Positions 52,494 to 61,660 of a stretch of 64,000 nucleotides of DNA are shown one piece after another. Numbering within the stretch: position 1 is the first letter of the stretch; every line of letters starts with the position of its first letter. The stretch covers positions 1 to 64,000 of the forward strand of contig JAKSRS010000004.1 of the NCBI GenBank assembly GCA_024403515.1, given 5' to 3'. The position numbers were made by a program, and so were the translations under genes. This DNA comes from Lachnospiraceae bacterium. GTDB taxonomy: Bacteria; Bacillota; Clostridia; Lachnospirales; Lachnospiraceae. Under the pieces are notes generated by a model. It was not told the origin of the DNA. It did no database searches and saw only the letters and a list, made by a program, of their open reading frames with translations.

Positions 52494-53657
52494 CTATTTT
52501 ACCTTTCTTACTCTGAATACACCTTCGATAGAAGAAAGCTTATTGATGATAGCATCAGTAACTTCTTCTTCAACGTCCATCATTGTGTAAGCAACATCGC
52601 CTCTAGACTTATTCATCATATCAGTAATGTTGATTCCAAGATCACCAAAATTAGCTGTGAACTGAGTAATCATATTAGCAATGTTCTTATGGAAAATTGC
52701 GATACGACCTGCCTGATGGCAAACACCCATATCTACTGCCGGATAGTTTACTGAATTTTTGATATTACCATTTTCAAGGTAATCTCTCATTTCAAGAACT
52801 GCCATCTTAGCACAGTTATCTTCTGATTCTTCTGTTGAAGCTCCAAGGTGAGGTGTTACGATACAACCCTTAGCGCCAACTGTTGTTGTGTTGGGGAAGT
52901 CTGATACGTACTTACCAACTTTACCTTTAGATAAAGCATCAACCATAGCCTCTTCATCAACAAGAAGGTCTCTTGCAAAGTTAAGTACAACTGCTGTAGG
53001 CTTCATGAGTGAAATAGCTTCAGCACTAATCATCTTCTTAGTTGAATCAAGAAGCGGAACATGAATTGTGATGTAATCACACTCACGATAAATATCATTA
53101 ACATCAGTGATATGCTTAACCTGACGATTAAGGCTCCATGCTGCATTAATTGAAATATAAGGATCGTATCCGTATACTTCCATACCCATATGAATAGCGG
53201 CATTAGCAACCAATGCACCAATCGCACCAAGACCAATTACACCAAGCTTCTTACCTTTAATTTCAGTTCCGGCATAATTTTTCTTCTGCTTTTCAGCAGT
53301 CTTTGCAATGTTTACATCGTCCTGATTATCAAGACACCATTCAATACCACCAACAATATCTCTGGCTGCATATAACATACCGGCAAAAACAAGTTCCTTT
53401 ACACCATTAGCGTTAGCACCGGGTGTATTGAAAACTACAATACCTTTTTCAGCACATTTATCAAGAGGAATATTGTTAACACCTGCACCGGCACGTGCAA
53501 CACAAAGAAGGTTATCTGAAAATTCCATTTCATGCATTACTGCACTTCTTACAAGAATACCTTCTGCATCATTTACTTCTTCAACTTTTTCGTAGTTATC
53601 ATCAAATTCTTTAAGACCATAAGTTGAAATAGGATTTAAGCAGTTATATTTAAACAT
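52494..53657 (-). CDS. serA: D-3-phosphoglycerate dehydrogenase
   Basis: First step of serine synthesis, 387 aa. NAD loop GVIGLGAIGALVANAA, catalytic Arg/Glu/His region (RAGAGVNNIPLD and TPHLGASTEESEDNCA), and a C-terminal ACT domain (about 315-387) for feedback. It overlaps serC by 1 nt (TAATG). Confidence 0.93.
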   Translation of the reverse strand: MFKYNCLNPISTYGLKEFDDNYEKVEEVNDAEGILVRSAVMHEMEFSDNLLCVARAGAGVNNIPLDKCAEKGIVVFNTPGANANGVKELVFAGMLYAARDIVGGIEWCLDNQDDVNIAKTAEKQKKNYAGTEIKGKKLGVIGLGAIGALVANAAIHMGMEVYGYDPYISINAAWSLNRQVKHITDVNDIYRECDYITIHVPLLDSTKKMISAEAISLMKPTAVVLNFARDLLVDEEAMVDALSKGKVGKYVSDFPNTTTVGAKGCIVTPHLGASTEESEDNCAKMAVLEMRDYLENGNIKNSVNYPAVDMGVCHQAGRIAIFHKNIANMITQFTANFGDLGINITDMMNKSRGDVAYTMMDVEEEVTDAIINKLSSIEGVFRVRKVK

Positions 53658-54739
53658 TATGCATTTTCCTCCTCATACTTCTTTAAGAAGTCTACTAATG
53701 CCTTAACACCTTCAATAGGCATTGCGTTGTAGATTGAAGCTCTTAAACCGCCAACACTCTTGTGACCCTTAAGGTTATCAAATCCGGCAGCCTTGGTTGC
53801 AGCAACAACAGCAGCATCCTTATCAGCATCACCTGTTACAAAAGGAACGTTCATAAGAGAACGAACATCTTTATCTACAGTTCCCTTAAAGTAGTTACTT
53901 GAATCAAGGAAATCGTATAAAACTTTAGCTTTTTCAATATTGAGCTGGTTCATCTTTTCAAGACCACCAATGCTCTTTAAATACTTAAATACCTTTCCAC
54001 ATACGTAGATACCCCAGCAGTTAGGAGTATTGTACATAGAACCATTATCAGCGTGGGTATCATATCTTAAGTAAACAGGAGTCTTAGGATCGATATCCTT
54101 GTTAATCAAGTCTTCTCTGATAATTACAATTGAAAGACCTGCAGGTCCAATGTTCTTCTGAACACCGCCGTAGATCATACCATAATCAGCTACGTTGCAA
54201 GGACGGCTTAAAAACATTGATGACTGGTCTGAAACAAGAATCTTTCCCTTTGTATTAGGAAGTGACTGGAATGTTGTTCCATGAATTGTTTCATTTTCGC
54301 AAATATATACATAATCTGCATCATCATCGATAGGAAGATCTGAGCAGTCAGGAATATAACTGTAGTTCTTATCTTCACTTGTTGCAACAATGTTTACCTT
54401 ACCAAATTTTTTGGCTTCTGTTGCAGCCTTTTTAGACCATGCACCTGTTACGATGTAATCAAATACACCATTCTTCATTAAGTTAAGAGGAATCATGGAG
54501 AACTGAAGTGTTGCACCACCCTGAATGAAAAGAACCTTATAATTATCAGGAATGTTCATTAATTCTCTTAAATCAGCTTCAGCTTCATCGCAAATTGTCT
54601 GGAACACCTTAGATCGGTGGGACATTTCCATAACACTCATTCCACTTCCCTTATAATCGAGAAGTTCTGCTTGGATTTCTTCCAATACAGGCAAAGGCAT
54701 TGTGGCAGGACCCGCCGAAAAATTGTAAACTCTAGACAC
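53657..54739 (-). CDS. serC: Phosphoserine aminotransferase
   Basis: Second step of serine synthesis, PLP-dependent, 360 aa. FSAGPATMPLPVLEEIQ at the start; the PLP lysine is in YGGVQKNIGPAG; RYDTHADNGSMYNTPNCW and GGLRASIYNAMP are typical. The start is GTG at 54737-54739 with AAGGAGG about 8 nt upstream. It leads the serCA unit from the promoter at 54776-54804. A serB gene was not seen. Confidence 0.96.
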   Translation of the reverse strand: MSRVYNFSAGPATMPLPVLEEIQAELLDYKGSGMSVMEMSHRSKVFQTICDEAEADLRELMNIPDNYKVLFIQGGATLQFSMIPLNLMKNGVFDYIVTGAWSKKAATEAKKFGKVNIVATSEDKNYSYIPDCSDLPIDDDADYVYICENETIHGTTFQSLPNTKGKILVSDQSSMFLSRPCNVADYGMIYGGVQKNIGPAGLSIVIIREDLINKDIDPKTPVYLRYDTHADNGSMYNTPNCWGIYVCGKVFKYLKSIGGLEKMNQLNIEKAKVLYDFLDSSNYFKGTVDKDVRSLMNVPFVTGDADKDAAVVAATKAAGFDNLKGHKSVGGLRASIYNAMPIEGVKALVDFLKKYEEENA

Positions 54740-54775
54740 TTTTCTATTCCTCCTTGGAAATTTTAATTAAATATA

Positions 54776-54804
54776 ATCATAAACTTATGCACTTTTTACG
54801 TCAA
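54776..54804 (-). promoter_or_regulatory. Sigma-A promoter of serC-serA
   Basis: TTGACG (54799-54804), a 17-bp spacer and TATGAT (54776-54781). Confidence 0.75.
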
Positions 54805-54844
54805 GAAAAATAGTGACCAAAAGTGAAAGAATATTCATAAACTA

Positions 54845-56239
54845 TTAGTAAATAATTACAGGTAGTCCAATATATGCATTATCATACACAGTTTTAGCAT
54901 CATCAATATACAAGTTTATGCAACCTCTTGAACCTCTTGTAAGATAATAATCACTTCCAAAAGAAGGTTGCCATGATGCATCATGTAATCCGATTCCCTG
55001 ATAAACAGGAATCCAGTAATCCACAGGAGAAGCATACCCCTCTCCCCTTAAAACCACGTTTCGGCTCATTGCATATATATAGCAAAGCATTTTAGGAGTT
55101 CTCCAACCCTTATTAGGATTTCCTGAAACAATATCCGTTTCAAGAATAAGTTCTCCATCTTTTATAAAGTAAAGTCTCTGTGTAGTGAGATTAACCTCAA
55201 TGACGCTATCTCCTACATCATTTTCACCTTTAACAAAACCCTGCCTTATGTAAGAAGGTTCATGAACCTCTTTGACTGAATTATGAACTGCATCAAGCAG
55301 ATACACTTTTTCTTTTGCCTCATCTAAAAGAGTAGATTTTAGTTGAAAATCAACTTCAATCACCTCGCCGGTATAGGTTATATATTTTCTGGGCAATGTC
55401 GTAGTGTCATATCGCAGACAAAGTTCATGCACAAACTCTTCTATTTTACTGTCATCCAAAAGGTAATTGTTATCATCATCATAGACAAAATTACCCTGAT
55501 CATCGAGTACCATAAAACTTCTAAGTACTGCGCTGTCAACAGGAATCTTTTCAGCACCCATATCATAAACAATCTTTGTCGAAAGAAAGTTTTGGAGCTT
55601 TTCCCATTCTTTTTTTACGCTTATTTCATTAGCTGTTGGCTTTTCTTCATAGAAAAACTCATCAGAAACAACTAATGCACCACCATATGTAGCCATGCTT
55701 AAAACTGAAGCCTCTAACTTGTTATAGTCAAGAAAATCATGTCTTGTGTCTAAAAGATAAAATCCATCCTCACCTGATAAAATCTTAAAACAAGGCTCTT
55801 CCATTTCAAGATACTTCTTGTAAACAGGTAAATCTCCTACCATGGAAATAATCTTTTCTTCGTCATATTTAATTACAGGCTCAATCTGAAGGTAATCATT
55901 CTTTTTAAACAGATTTTCAATCCAAAAGAAAGGATTCTGGTGGTTTGAAATGTATGTTAGCGAATCAGTATAGTCAACACTAAAGTCATAATCTGAAGCA
56001 TATATGTAACTTGTATTTCCTTCATTATCAGAAATCATAATCATGGGCTTTGAATAATACGCCTTTAAAATCTCATTGACTTCTTTTACTGATTTACCCG
56101 TACAATACTCACCGTTAATCCAGGTCCCATACGAAAACCCGCTAGTGTACATGAATGATAAACCTAGATAAATACCCACTATAAGAGCTATAATTCCCCC
56201 AATTACCGCACTCTTAATAACAGTGTATTTCTTCCTCAT
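54845..56239 (-). CDS. L,D-transpeptidase (YkuD) with N-terminal membrane anchor
   Basis: A 464-aa envelope enzyme that forms 3-3 cross-links or anchors proteins to peptidoglycan. A membrane helix at about 8-31 is followed by a long peptidoglycan-binding-type region (about 60-320) and a YkuD domain with His419 and Cys440 (GSRGCINLY). It lies 3 nt after ilvB (copy 2), so it shares the leuB-ilvD-ilvB transcript, an odd partner for amino-acid genes. Confidence 0.9.
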   Translation of the reverse strand: MRKKYTVIKSAVIGGIIALIVGIYLGLSFMYTSGFSYGTWINGEYCTGKSVKEVNEILKAYYSKPMIMISDNEGNTSYIYASDYDFSVDYTDSLTYISNHQNPFFWIENLFKKNDYLQIEPVIKYDEEKIISMVGDLPVYKKYLEMEEPCFKILSGEDGFYLLDTRHDFLDYNKLEASVLSMATYGGALVVSDEFFYEEKPTANEISVKKEWEKLQNFLSTKIVYDMGAEKIPVDSAVLRSFMVLDDQGNFVYDDDNNYLLDDSKIEEFVHELCLRYDTTTLPRKYITYTGEVIEVDFQLKSTLLDEAKEKVYLLDAVHNSVKEVHEPSYIRQGFVKGENDVGDSVIEVNLTTQRLYFIKDGELILETDIVSGNPNKGWRTPKMLCYIYAMSRNVVLRGEGYASPVDYWIPVYQGIGLHDASWQPSFGSDYYLTRGSRGCINLYIDDAKTVYDNAYIGLPVIIY

Positions 56240-56242
56240 AAA

Positions 56243-57916
56243 TTATTTCTTTAAATAGTCCTTTTCATCAAAAACATCGCTCAAAGCAGAACCACCGGGT
56301 ACCATAGGGAATACCTTATCATCCTCATGGATAACACATTCAATCATAGCAGGACGATTGTTCTTAATAGCTGCTTCCAATGCAGGTGCAAATTCTTCTT
56401 TAGTAGTTACCTTGTAAGCATCACAGCCAAGACCCTTGGCAACAAGCTGATAGTCAACCTTATCATTTAAAATGGTCTGTGAATAGCGTCCTTCATAGAA
56501 TAATGTCTGCCACTGTCTAACCATTCCTAAAACATGATTGTTGATTACAACCTGAATAATCGGAATATCAAAACGTGATGCTGTAGCAAGTTCGTTCATA
56601 TTCATTCTAAAGCATCCGTCACCACCGATGTTGATACAGATCTTTTCGGGTCTTCCGACCTTAGCTCCTATGCAGGCACCAATTCCGTAGCCCATAGTGC
56701 CAAGACCACCTGATGATAAAAATGTTCTAGGCTCAGTATATTTATAGTACTGTGAAGCCCACATCTGATGCTGACCAACGTCAGTTGTAATAATAGCCTT
56801 ACCTTCTGTCACTCTGTCGATTTCTTCAATTACAAAAGGACATGTAAGTTTGCTTCTATCATAATCAAGAGGGAATTTCTTTTTAAGATCAATGATCTTG
56901 TTCATCCACTCTGAATGATCCTGTTTCTCAAGTTTGAAATTAACAAGTGTAAGAATTTCTTTTAAATCGCCAACTGCTGAGGCATCAGTTCTAATGTTCT
57001 TATTGATTTCAGCAGCATCGATATCGATATGGATAACCTTGGCTCCCTGTGCAAACTTAGCTACGTTTCCAACAACTCGGTCTGAAAATCTTGCACCTAA
57101 AGCAATTAATAAATCACATTCGTGAACGCCAAGATTAGATGCCTTGGTACCATGCATACCAATCATTCCTGTATATCTGTCAGAATATGCATCGAAAGCA
57201 CCTTTAGCCATAAGTGTGTCACATACAGGAGCGTCGATTAAATCAGCAAATTCTTTTACTTCTTTAGTTGCTCCACTTGCAATAGCACCACCGCCAAGAT
57301 AAATAAAAGGCTTCTTAGAAGCATTTATAAGTTCAACTATGCTGTCAATATCCTGCTCTGTATACTTGGAGATTCTTTCAACTTCTGAAGGCTTCATAGC
57401 TTCATATTCGCACATCGCAGCAGTTACATCTTTAGTAATATCTACAAGTACAGGTCCGGGACGTCCGCTTTTAGCAATTTTAAATGCCTTACGAATTGTA
57501 TCAGCAAGTGTAGTTACATCCTTAACGATATAACCATGCTTTGTGATTGGCATTGTCACACCTGCAATATCAACTTCCTGGAAGGTATCTTTTCCAAGCC
57601 AGGGCAAAACAACGTTTGCAGTAATTGCAACCATAGGAACGGAATCCATGTAAGCTGTTGCAATACCTGTAACTAGATTAGTTGCACCGGGACCTGATGT
57701 AGCCATGCAGACACCAACTTTACCTGTTGCTCTTGCATAACCATCAGCTGCATGAGAAGCGCCCTGTTCGTGCGAAGTTAAAATGTGCTTTATTTCGCTA
57801 TGCTTATACAAAGCATCATAAACATTTAAAATTGTACCTCCGGGATAACCAAATACGGTGTCAACTCCCTGTTCTTTTAAACATTCAACTACTATTTCTG
57901 AACCTGAAAGTAACAT
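56243..57916 (-). CDS. ilvB: Acetolactate synthase large subunit, copy 2
   Basis: ThDP enzyme of branched-chain synthesis, 557 aa. The activating Glu is in TSHEQGASHAADGYA, with GGLGTMGYGIGACIGA and the ThDP motif GDGCFRMNMNELATASRFD...NNHVLGM. It is diverged from copy 1 and lies in the leuB-ilvD operon. No small subunit is adjacent; copy 1 or 2 of ilvN may serve it. Confidence 0.95.
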   Translation of the reverse strand: MLLSGSEIVVECLKEQGVDTVFGYPGGTILNVYDALYKHSEIKHILTSHEQGASHAADGYARATGKVGVCMATSGPGATNLVTGIATAYMDSVPMVAITANVVLPWLGKDTFQEVDIAGVTMPITKHGYIVKDVTTLADTIRKAFKIAKSGRPGPVLVDITKDVTAAMCEYEAMKPSEVERISKYTEQDIDSIVELINASKKPFIYLGGGAIASGATKEVKEFADLIDAPVCDTLMAKGAFDAYSDRYTGMIGMHGTKASNLGVHECDLLIALGARFSDRVVGNVAKFAQGAKVIHIDIDAAEINKNIRTDASAVGDLKEILTLVNFKLEKQDHSEWMNKIIDLKKKFPLDYDRSKLTCPFVIEEIDRVTEGKAIITTDVGQHQMWASQYYKYTEPRTFLSSGGLGTMGYGIGACIGAKVGRPEKICINIGGDGCFRMNMNELATASRFDIPIIQVVINNHVLGMVRQWQTLFYEGRYSQTILNDKVDYQLVAKGLGCDAYKVTTKEEFAPALEAAIKNNRPAMIECVIHEDDKVFPMVPGGSALSDVFDEKDYLKK

Positions 57917-57935
57917 CAGTCTTTCTCCTTAAACT

Positions 57936-59591
57936 CTACTTTAATACTGCACCGGTGTTAGCTCCGGTTACTAATGCACGATATCTTGAAAGATATCCTG
58001 AAACCTCATTTACACGAGGCTGCCATTTTTCTTTACGCTTAGCAAGTTCTTCATCACTTACTAAAACTTCAAGAACATTGTTATTAATATCAATGTGGAT
58101 AGTATCTCCTTCTTCAACAAAGGCGATAGGACCGCCTGCGTAAGCTTCAGGACAAACGTGTCCGATAGAAGCACCTCTGGATGCTCCTGAGAATCTACCA
58201 TCAGTAATTAATGCAACACATGAGCCAAGTCCCATTCCTGCGATTGCAGATGTAGGATTAAGCATTTCTCTCATTCCGGGGCCACCCTTAGGACCTTCGT
58301 ATCTGATTACCACAACGTCACCGGGAACAATTTTTCCACCCTTAATAGCGCTGATTGCGTCTTCTTCACAGTCAAATACTCTTGCAGGACCTGAATGTTC
58401 CATCATTTCAGCAACTACAGCTGAACGCTTAACAACTGAACCCTCGGGTGCAAGATTACCCTTTAATACCGCAATACCGCCGGTCTTGGAATAAGGATTT
58501 TCAACAGTTCTGATAACTTCAGGATTAAGGTTAGCAGCAGTCTTAAGATTATCCTCCAATGTTGTACCGGTTACTGTTAATACATCAGTATTAAGAAGGT
58601 TAAGTTTAGTAAGTTCCTTCATTACACCGTGAACACCACCGGCCTCATTCAAGTCTTCCATGTATGTAGGACCTGCAGGAGCAAGGTGGCACAAGTTAGG
58701 AGTTTTAGCTGATAACTTATTAGCGATTTCAAGGTTAAGATCAACTCCTGCTTCATGCGCAATTGCAGGTAAATGAAGCATAGAGTTTGTAGAGCAACCT
58801 AAAGCCATATCTACAGTTAAAGCATTCATAAATGCCTTTTCTGTCATAATGTCTCTAGGACAAATATTCTTTTCTACAAGTTTAACAATCTGATTACCAG
58901 CATGCTTTGCAAGTCTGATTCTGTCACTATATACAGCAGGTATTGTTCCGTTTCCTCTAAGACCCATACCAATTGCTTCAGTAAGGCAGTTCATAGAATT
59001 AGCAGTATACATACCTGAGCATGAACCACATGTAGGACAAACCTTCTCTTCAAATTCACATAATTCACATTCATCAATCTTGTTTGCAGCATATGCACCA
59101 ACAGCTTCAAACATTGATGAAAGACTTCTCTTCTGTCCGTTTACTCGACCTGCAAGCATAGGTCCACCAGAAACGAAAATAGTAGGAATGTTAAGTCTTG
59201 CTGCAGCCATAAGTAATCCGGGAACGTTCTTATCACAGTTAGGAACCATAACAAGGCCGTCAAACTGATGTGCCATAGCCATACACTCAGTAGAATCACA
59301 AATAAGATCACGAGTAACAAGTGAATACTTCATACCTACATGTCCCATTGCAATACCATCGCAAACTGCGATTGCTGGGAACATTACAGGCATACCGCCT
59401 GCTTCAGCAACACCAAGCTTTACAGCATCAACAATTTTATCAAGGTTCATATGACCGGGTACGATTTCATTGTAAGATGAAACAATACCAATCATAGGTT
59501 TCTTTCTTTCTTCTTCAGTAAAACCTAAAGCATTAAATAAACTTCTGTGAGGAGCCTGCTGGCTTCCAACCATAACATTATCACTTCTCAT
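57936..59591 (-). CDS. ilvD: Dihydroxy-acid dehydratase
   Basis: Third step of valine/isoleucine synthesis, Fe-S enzyme, 551 aa. Cluster cysteines are in NCDKNVPG and [32 protein letters not shown] is the C-terminal motif. It lies between leuB (12 nt) and ilvB copy 2 (19 nt). Confidence 0.97.
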   Translation of the reverse strand: MRSDNVMVGSQQAPHRSLFNALGFTEEERKKPMIGIVSSYNEIVPGHMNLDKIVDAVKLGVAEAGGMPVMFPAIAVCDGIAMGHVGMKYSLVTRDLICDSTECMAMAHQFDGLVMVPNCDKNVPGLLMAAARLNIPTIFVSGGPMLAGRVNGQKRSLSSMFEAVGAYAANKIDECELCEFEEKVCPTCGSCSGMYTANSMNCLTEAIGMGLRGNGTIPAVYSDRIRLAKHAGNQIVKLVEKNICPRDIMTEKAFMNALTVDMALGCSTNSMLHLPAIAHEAGVDLNLEIANKLSAKTPNLCHLAPAGPTYMEDLNEAGGVHGVMKELTKLNLLNTDVLTVTGTTLEDNLKTAANLNPEVIRTVENPYSKTGGIAVLKGNLAPEGSVVKRSAVVAEMMEHSGPARVFDCEEDAISAIKGGKIVPGDVVVIRYEGPKGGPGMREMLNPTSAIAGMGLGSCVALITDGRFSGASRGASIGHVCPEAYAGGPIAFVEEGDTIHIDINNNVLEVLVSDEELAKRKEKWQPRVNEVSGYLSRYRALVTGANTGAVLK

Positions 59592-59603
59592 TAGTGTTCT
59601 CCT

Positions 59604-60686
59604 TTATATTCTTTCTGCAATCAATGAACCCATTTCCTTGCAGCCAACTTTCTTCATTCCTTCACTATAAATATCACCGGTTCTATAACCATCTTTAAGA
59701 ACCTTCTTTATAGCCTCTTCAATAGCATCAGCTTCCTTAGTTAAATCAAGGCTGAATCTAAGCATCATTGCAGCACTTAAAATAGTAGCAATAGGATTAG
59801 CAATATCCTTCCCTGCAATATCAGGTGCTGAACCATGACTAGGTTCATATAATCCAAATTTGGATTCATTTAATGAAGCACTTGAAAGCATTCCGATTGA
59901 ACCGGTAATCATACTTGCTTCATCCGAAAGAATGTCTCCAAACATGTTCTCAGTTAATACAACATCAAACTGAGCAGGATCTTTAACAAGCTGCATAGCG
60001 CAGTTATCAACAAGCATATGTTCAACAGTAACTTCGGGATAATCCTTAGCAACCTCATTAACAACAGCTCTCCAAAGTCTTGAAGAATCCAAAACATTGG
60101 CCTTATCAACGCTTGTAACTTTCTTTCTTCTCTTCATTGCAATGTCGAAAGCTTTTATAGCTACACGCTTAATTTCTTTTTCATCATAAGTTAAAACGTC
60201 TGTGGCTTTTCTAATACCATCAATGACTTCAGTCTTTCTTTCACCAAAGTAAAGACCACCGGTAAGCTCTCTTACAATAATCATATCAAAACCGCAGTCA
60301 CTGACTTCTTTTTTAAGAACACAAGCATCAGCAAGTTCAGGATAAAGTAACGCAGGACGAAGGTTAGCAAAAAGATTAAGTGATTTTCTTAATTTAAGAA
60401 GACCGGCTTCAGGTCTTTTAGAAGGTTCAAGTTTGTACCAGGGTGAAGTATTAGTATCACCACCAATAGAACCCATGAGCACACAATCAGCAGATTTGGC
60501 ATCTTCAATAGCTTCATCAGTTAACGGAATACCGTGAACATCAATAGAAGCACCACCCATAAGAATGTCTTTATAAATAAATTCGTGATTAAATTTAGAA
60601 GCAACAGCATCTAAAACAACCTTGGCCTGATCAACAATTTCAGGACCAATACCATCACCAGGAATACAAGTAATATTGAATTTCAT
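59604..60686 (-). CDS. leuB: 3-isopropylmalate dehydrogenase
   Basis: NAD-dependent oxidative decarboxylation in leucine synthesis, 360 aa. Start ITCIPGDGIGPEIVDQAK, substrate motif RELTGGLYFGERK, catalytic segment SVDKANVLDSSRLWR and NMFGDILSDEAS. The start is the ATG at 60684-60686 with GGAG at 6 nt, four codons inside the longest frame. It leads the leuB-ilvD-ilvB-ldt unit. Confidence 0.96.
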   Translation of the reverse strand: MKFNITCIPGDGIGPEIVDQAKVVLDAVASKFNHEFIYKDILMGGASIDVHGIPLTDEAIEDAKSADCVLMGSIGGDTNTSPWYKLEPSKRPEAGLLKLRKSLNLFANLRPALLYPELADACVLKKEVSDCGFDMIIVRELTGGLYFGERKTEVIDGIRKATDVLTYDEKEIKRVAIKAFDIAMKRRKKVTSVDKANVLDSSRLWRAVVNEVAKDYPEVTVEHMLVDNCAMQLVKDPAQFDVVLTENMFGDILSDEASMITGSIGMLSSASLNESKFGLYEPSHGSAPDIAGKDIANPIATILSAAMMLRFSLDLTKEADAIEEAIKKVLKDGYRTGDIYSEGMKKVGCKEMGSLIAERI

Positions 60687-60754
60687 CGCAAACTCCATTT
60701 CTCACTATAACGAATTAAAGCGGTAAATAACTTTTAATAATATTATTATAGAAA

Positions 60755-60784
60755 TTTATAATATGCAATACCCTTTTGTATCAA
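60755..60784 (-). promoter_or_regulatory. Promoter of leuB-ilvD-ilvB
   Basis: TTGATA (60779-60784), an 18-bp spacer and TATAAA (60755-60760). Confidence 0.5.
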
Positions 60785-60794
60785 TGTATACAAA
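60775..60794 (-). promoter_or_regulatory. Palindrome over the leuB -35 region
   Basis: TTTGTAT (60775-60781) and ATACAAA (60788-60794), 7-bp arms spaced by 6 nt, overlapping the -35. Possible repressor site. Confidence 0.35.
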
Positions 60795-60840
60795 GCCTTG
60801 AAGTAAATACAAAAAGCATAACAAAATACATAACAAAAGC

Positions 60841-60966
60841 ACTACAAGGAAACCCAGCACCCGCAAAACCCAATCAAAAATCCACCGCTGACGCCAATCC
60901 AGACCATCAATCCTACAACACCCAGCAAAAACCTATTCTTTAATATCCAACCAGAACAAATCCCTC
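60841..60966. other. Strongly A/C-skewed non-coding stretch
   Basis: The plus strand here is rich in A and C with very few G, unlike the flanking sequence. No gene is supported. The remainder of the gene-free stretch 60687-61255 holds the leuB promoter, element B, the tandem repeat and the yajC terminator. Confidence 0.55.
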
Positions 60967-61085
60967 CCCACAACCATCTAACATAAACAACTTTCTGCAG
61001 TCAAGCTTGCTTGTAAGGCTGAAAGTTGTTTATGTTGGATGTTAGCTCGGAACGAGCGTGTCGGGCAATAGCCCGACGTTGTGGG
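60967..61085. repeat. Multi-arm palindromic element B (four-way-junction fold)
   Basis: Outer stem CCCACAAC (60967-60974) with GTTGTGGG (61078-61085). Arm 1 is 60975-60995 with 61021-61041 (21 bp, one G-U/mismatch). Arm 2 is GCTCG-GAA-CGAGC (61045-61057). Arm 3 is GTCGGGC-AATA-GCCCGAC (61060-61077). Layout matches element A at 20572-20704, though stem sequences differ. Confidence 0.8.
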
Positions 61086-61204
61086 ATATCCGATGGGCTT
61101 TTGCCCAGCGTTTCAGATTCAACGATGGGCTTTTACAAGGCGTTGCGGGATATACAATAGGCTTTAGCCCATCGTTGTGAATTCACGATGGGCTAAATAC
61201 AAGC
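61078..61204. repeat. Diverged tandem repeat: four ~32-bp units (two 64-bp repeats)
   Basis: Units at 61078-61109, 61110-61141, 61142-61173 and 61174-61204 each start with GTT and share a core like GATGGGCTTT. Units 1 and 3 are most alike, as are 2 and 4, so the array reads as a duplicated 64-bp block. Each block contains an inverted repeat (GCCCA-CGTT with AACGATGGGC, 61103-61130; and 61167-61193). Confidence 0.75.
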
Positions 61205-61207
61205 ATG

Positions 61208-61238
61208 AAAAAAGCCCTTTAGCAATGCTAAAGGGCTT
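61208..61238 (-). terminator. Intrinsic terminator of yajC
   Basis: AAGCCCTTTAGC and its complement around AAT (61212-61238) followed by T6 on the minus strand. Confidence 0.9.
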
Positions 61239-61255
61239 AATGTACATATATGTAA

Positions 61256-61573
61256 TTACTGAGCTTTTTCAACCTGAGCAATAGATGACTTCTGCATAGG
61301 AATTCTGCAGTTCTTGTTGCTACCAAATTCAACGATAACAGTATCATCAGAAATATCAATAACAACACCGTAAAAACCTGAATTTGTAAGAATTGAATCA
61401 CCAATTTCAAGTGAAGCAAGCATAGCGCTGGCTCTCTTCTGTTCCTTCTTCTGAGGTCTGATAATCATGAAATAAAAAAACAAACCTAAAAGAGCAAATG
61501 AAATAAGCATACTAATAAGCTGTGCTGTTGAAGAACCTGCAACAGGATCAGCAGCGAGTACTGTATTAAACAT
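61256..61573 (-). CDS. yajC: Preprotein translocase subunit YajC
   Basis: Small Sec-associated membrane protein, 105 aa, with one membrane helix (about 19-40: LISMLISFALLGLFFYFMII), then RPQKKEQKRASAMLASLEIGD and an SH3-like end. RBS AGGAGG before the ATG. It lies 87 nt after tgt, a frequent gene pair. Confidence 0.93.
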   Translation of the reverse strand: MFNTVLAADPVAGSSTAQLISMLISFALLGLFFYFMIIRPQKKEQKRASAMLASLEIGDSILTNSGFYGVVIDISDDTVIVEFGSNKNCRIPMQKSSIAQVEKAQ

Positions 61574-61660
61574 ATTTAATCCTCCTAAGAATTACTACTT
61601 TGCTATGATAACTAATTTTTCGTATATTTTCAATAAAAATAAAATAAAAACTTCCGCTAT

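Noticed and set aside
57727..58143. 138-codon plus-strand frame
   Set aside because: Antisense to the ends of ilvB copy 2 and ilvD; no RBS and no family resemblance.
60842..60973. 43-codon hydrophobic frame on the minus strand
   Set aside because: TTG start only, no SD, and the hydrophobicity follows from the G/T-rich minus strand. Kept only as an observation.
61078..61204. Possible CRISPR array (32-bp units)
   Set aside because: Units are contiguous without unique spacers, are diverged from each other, and no cas gene is near.
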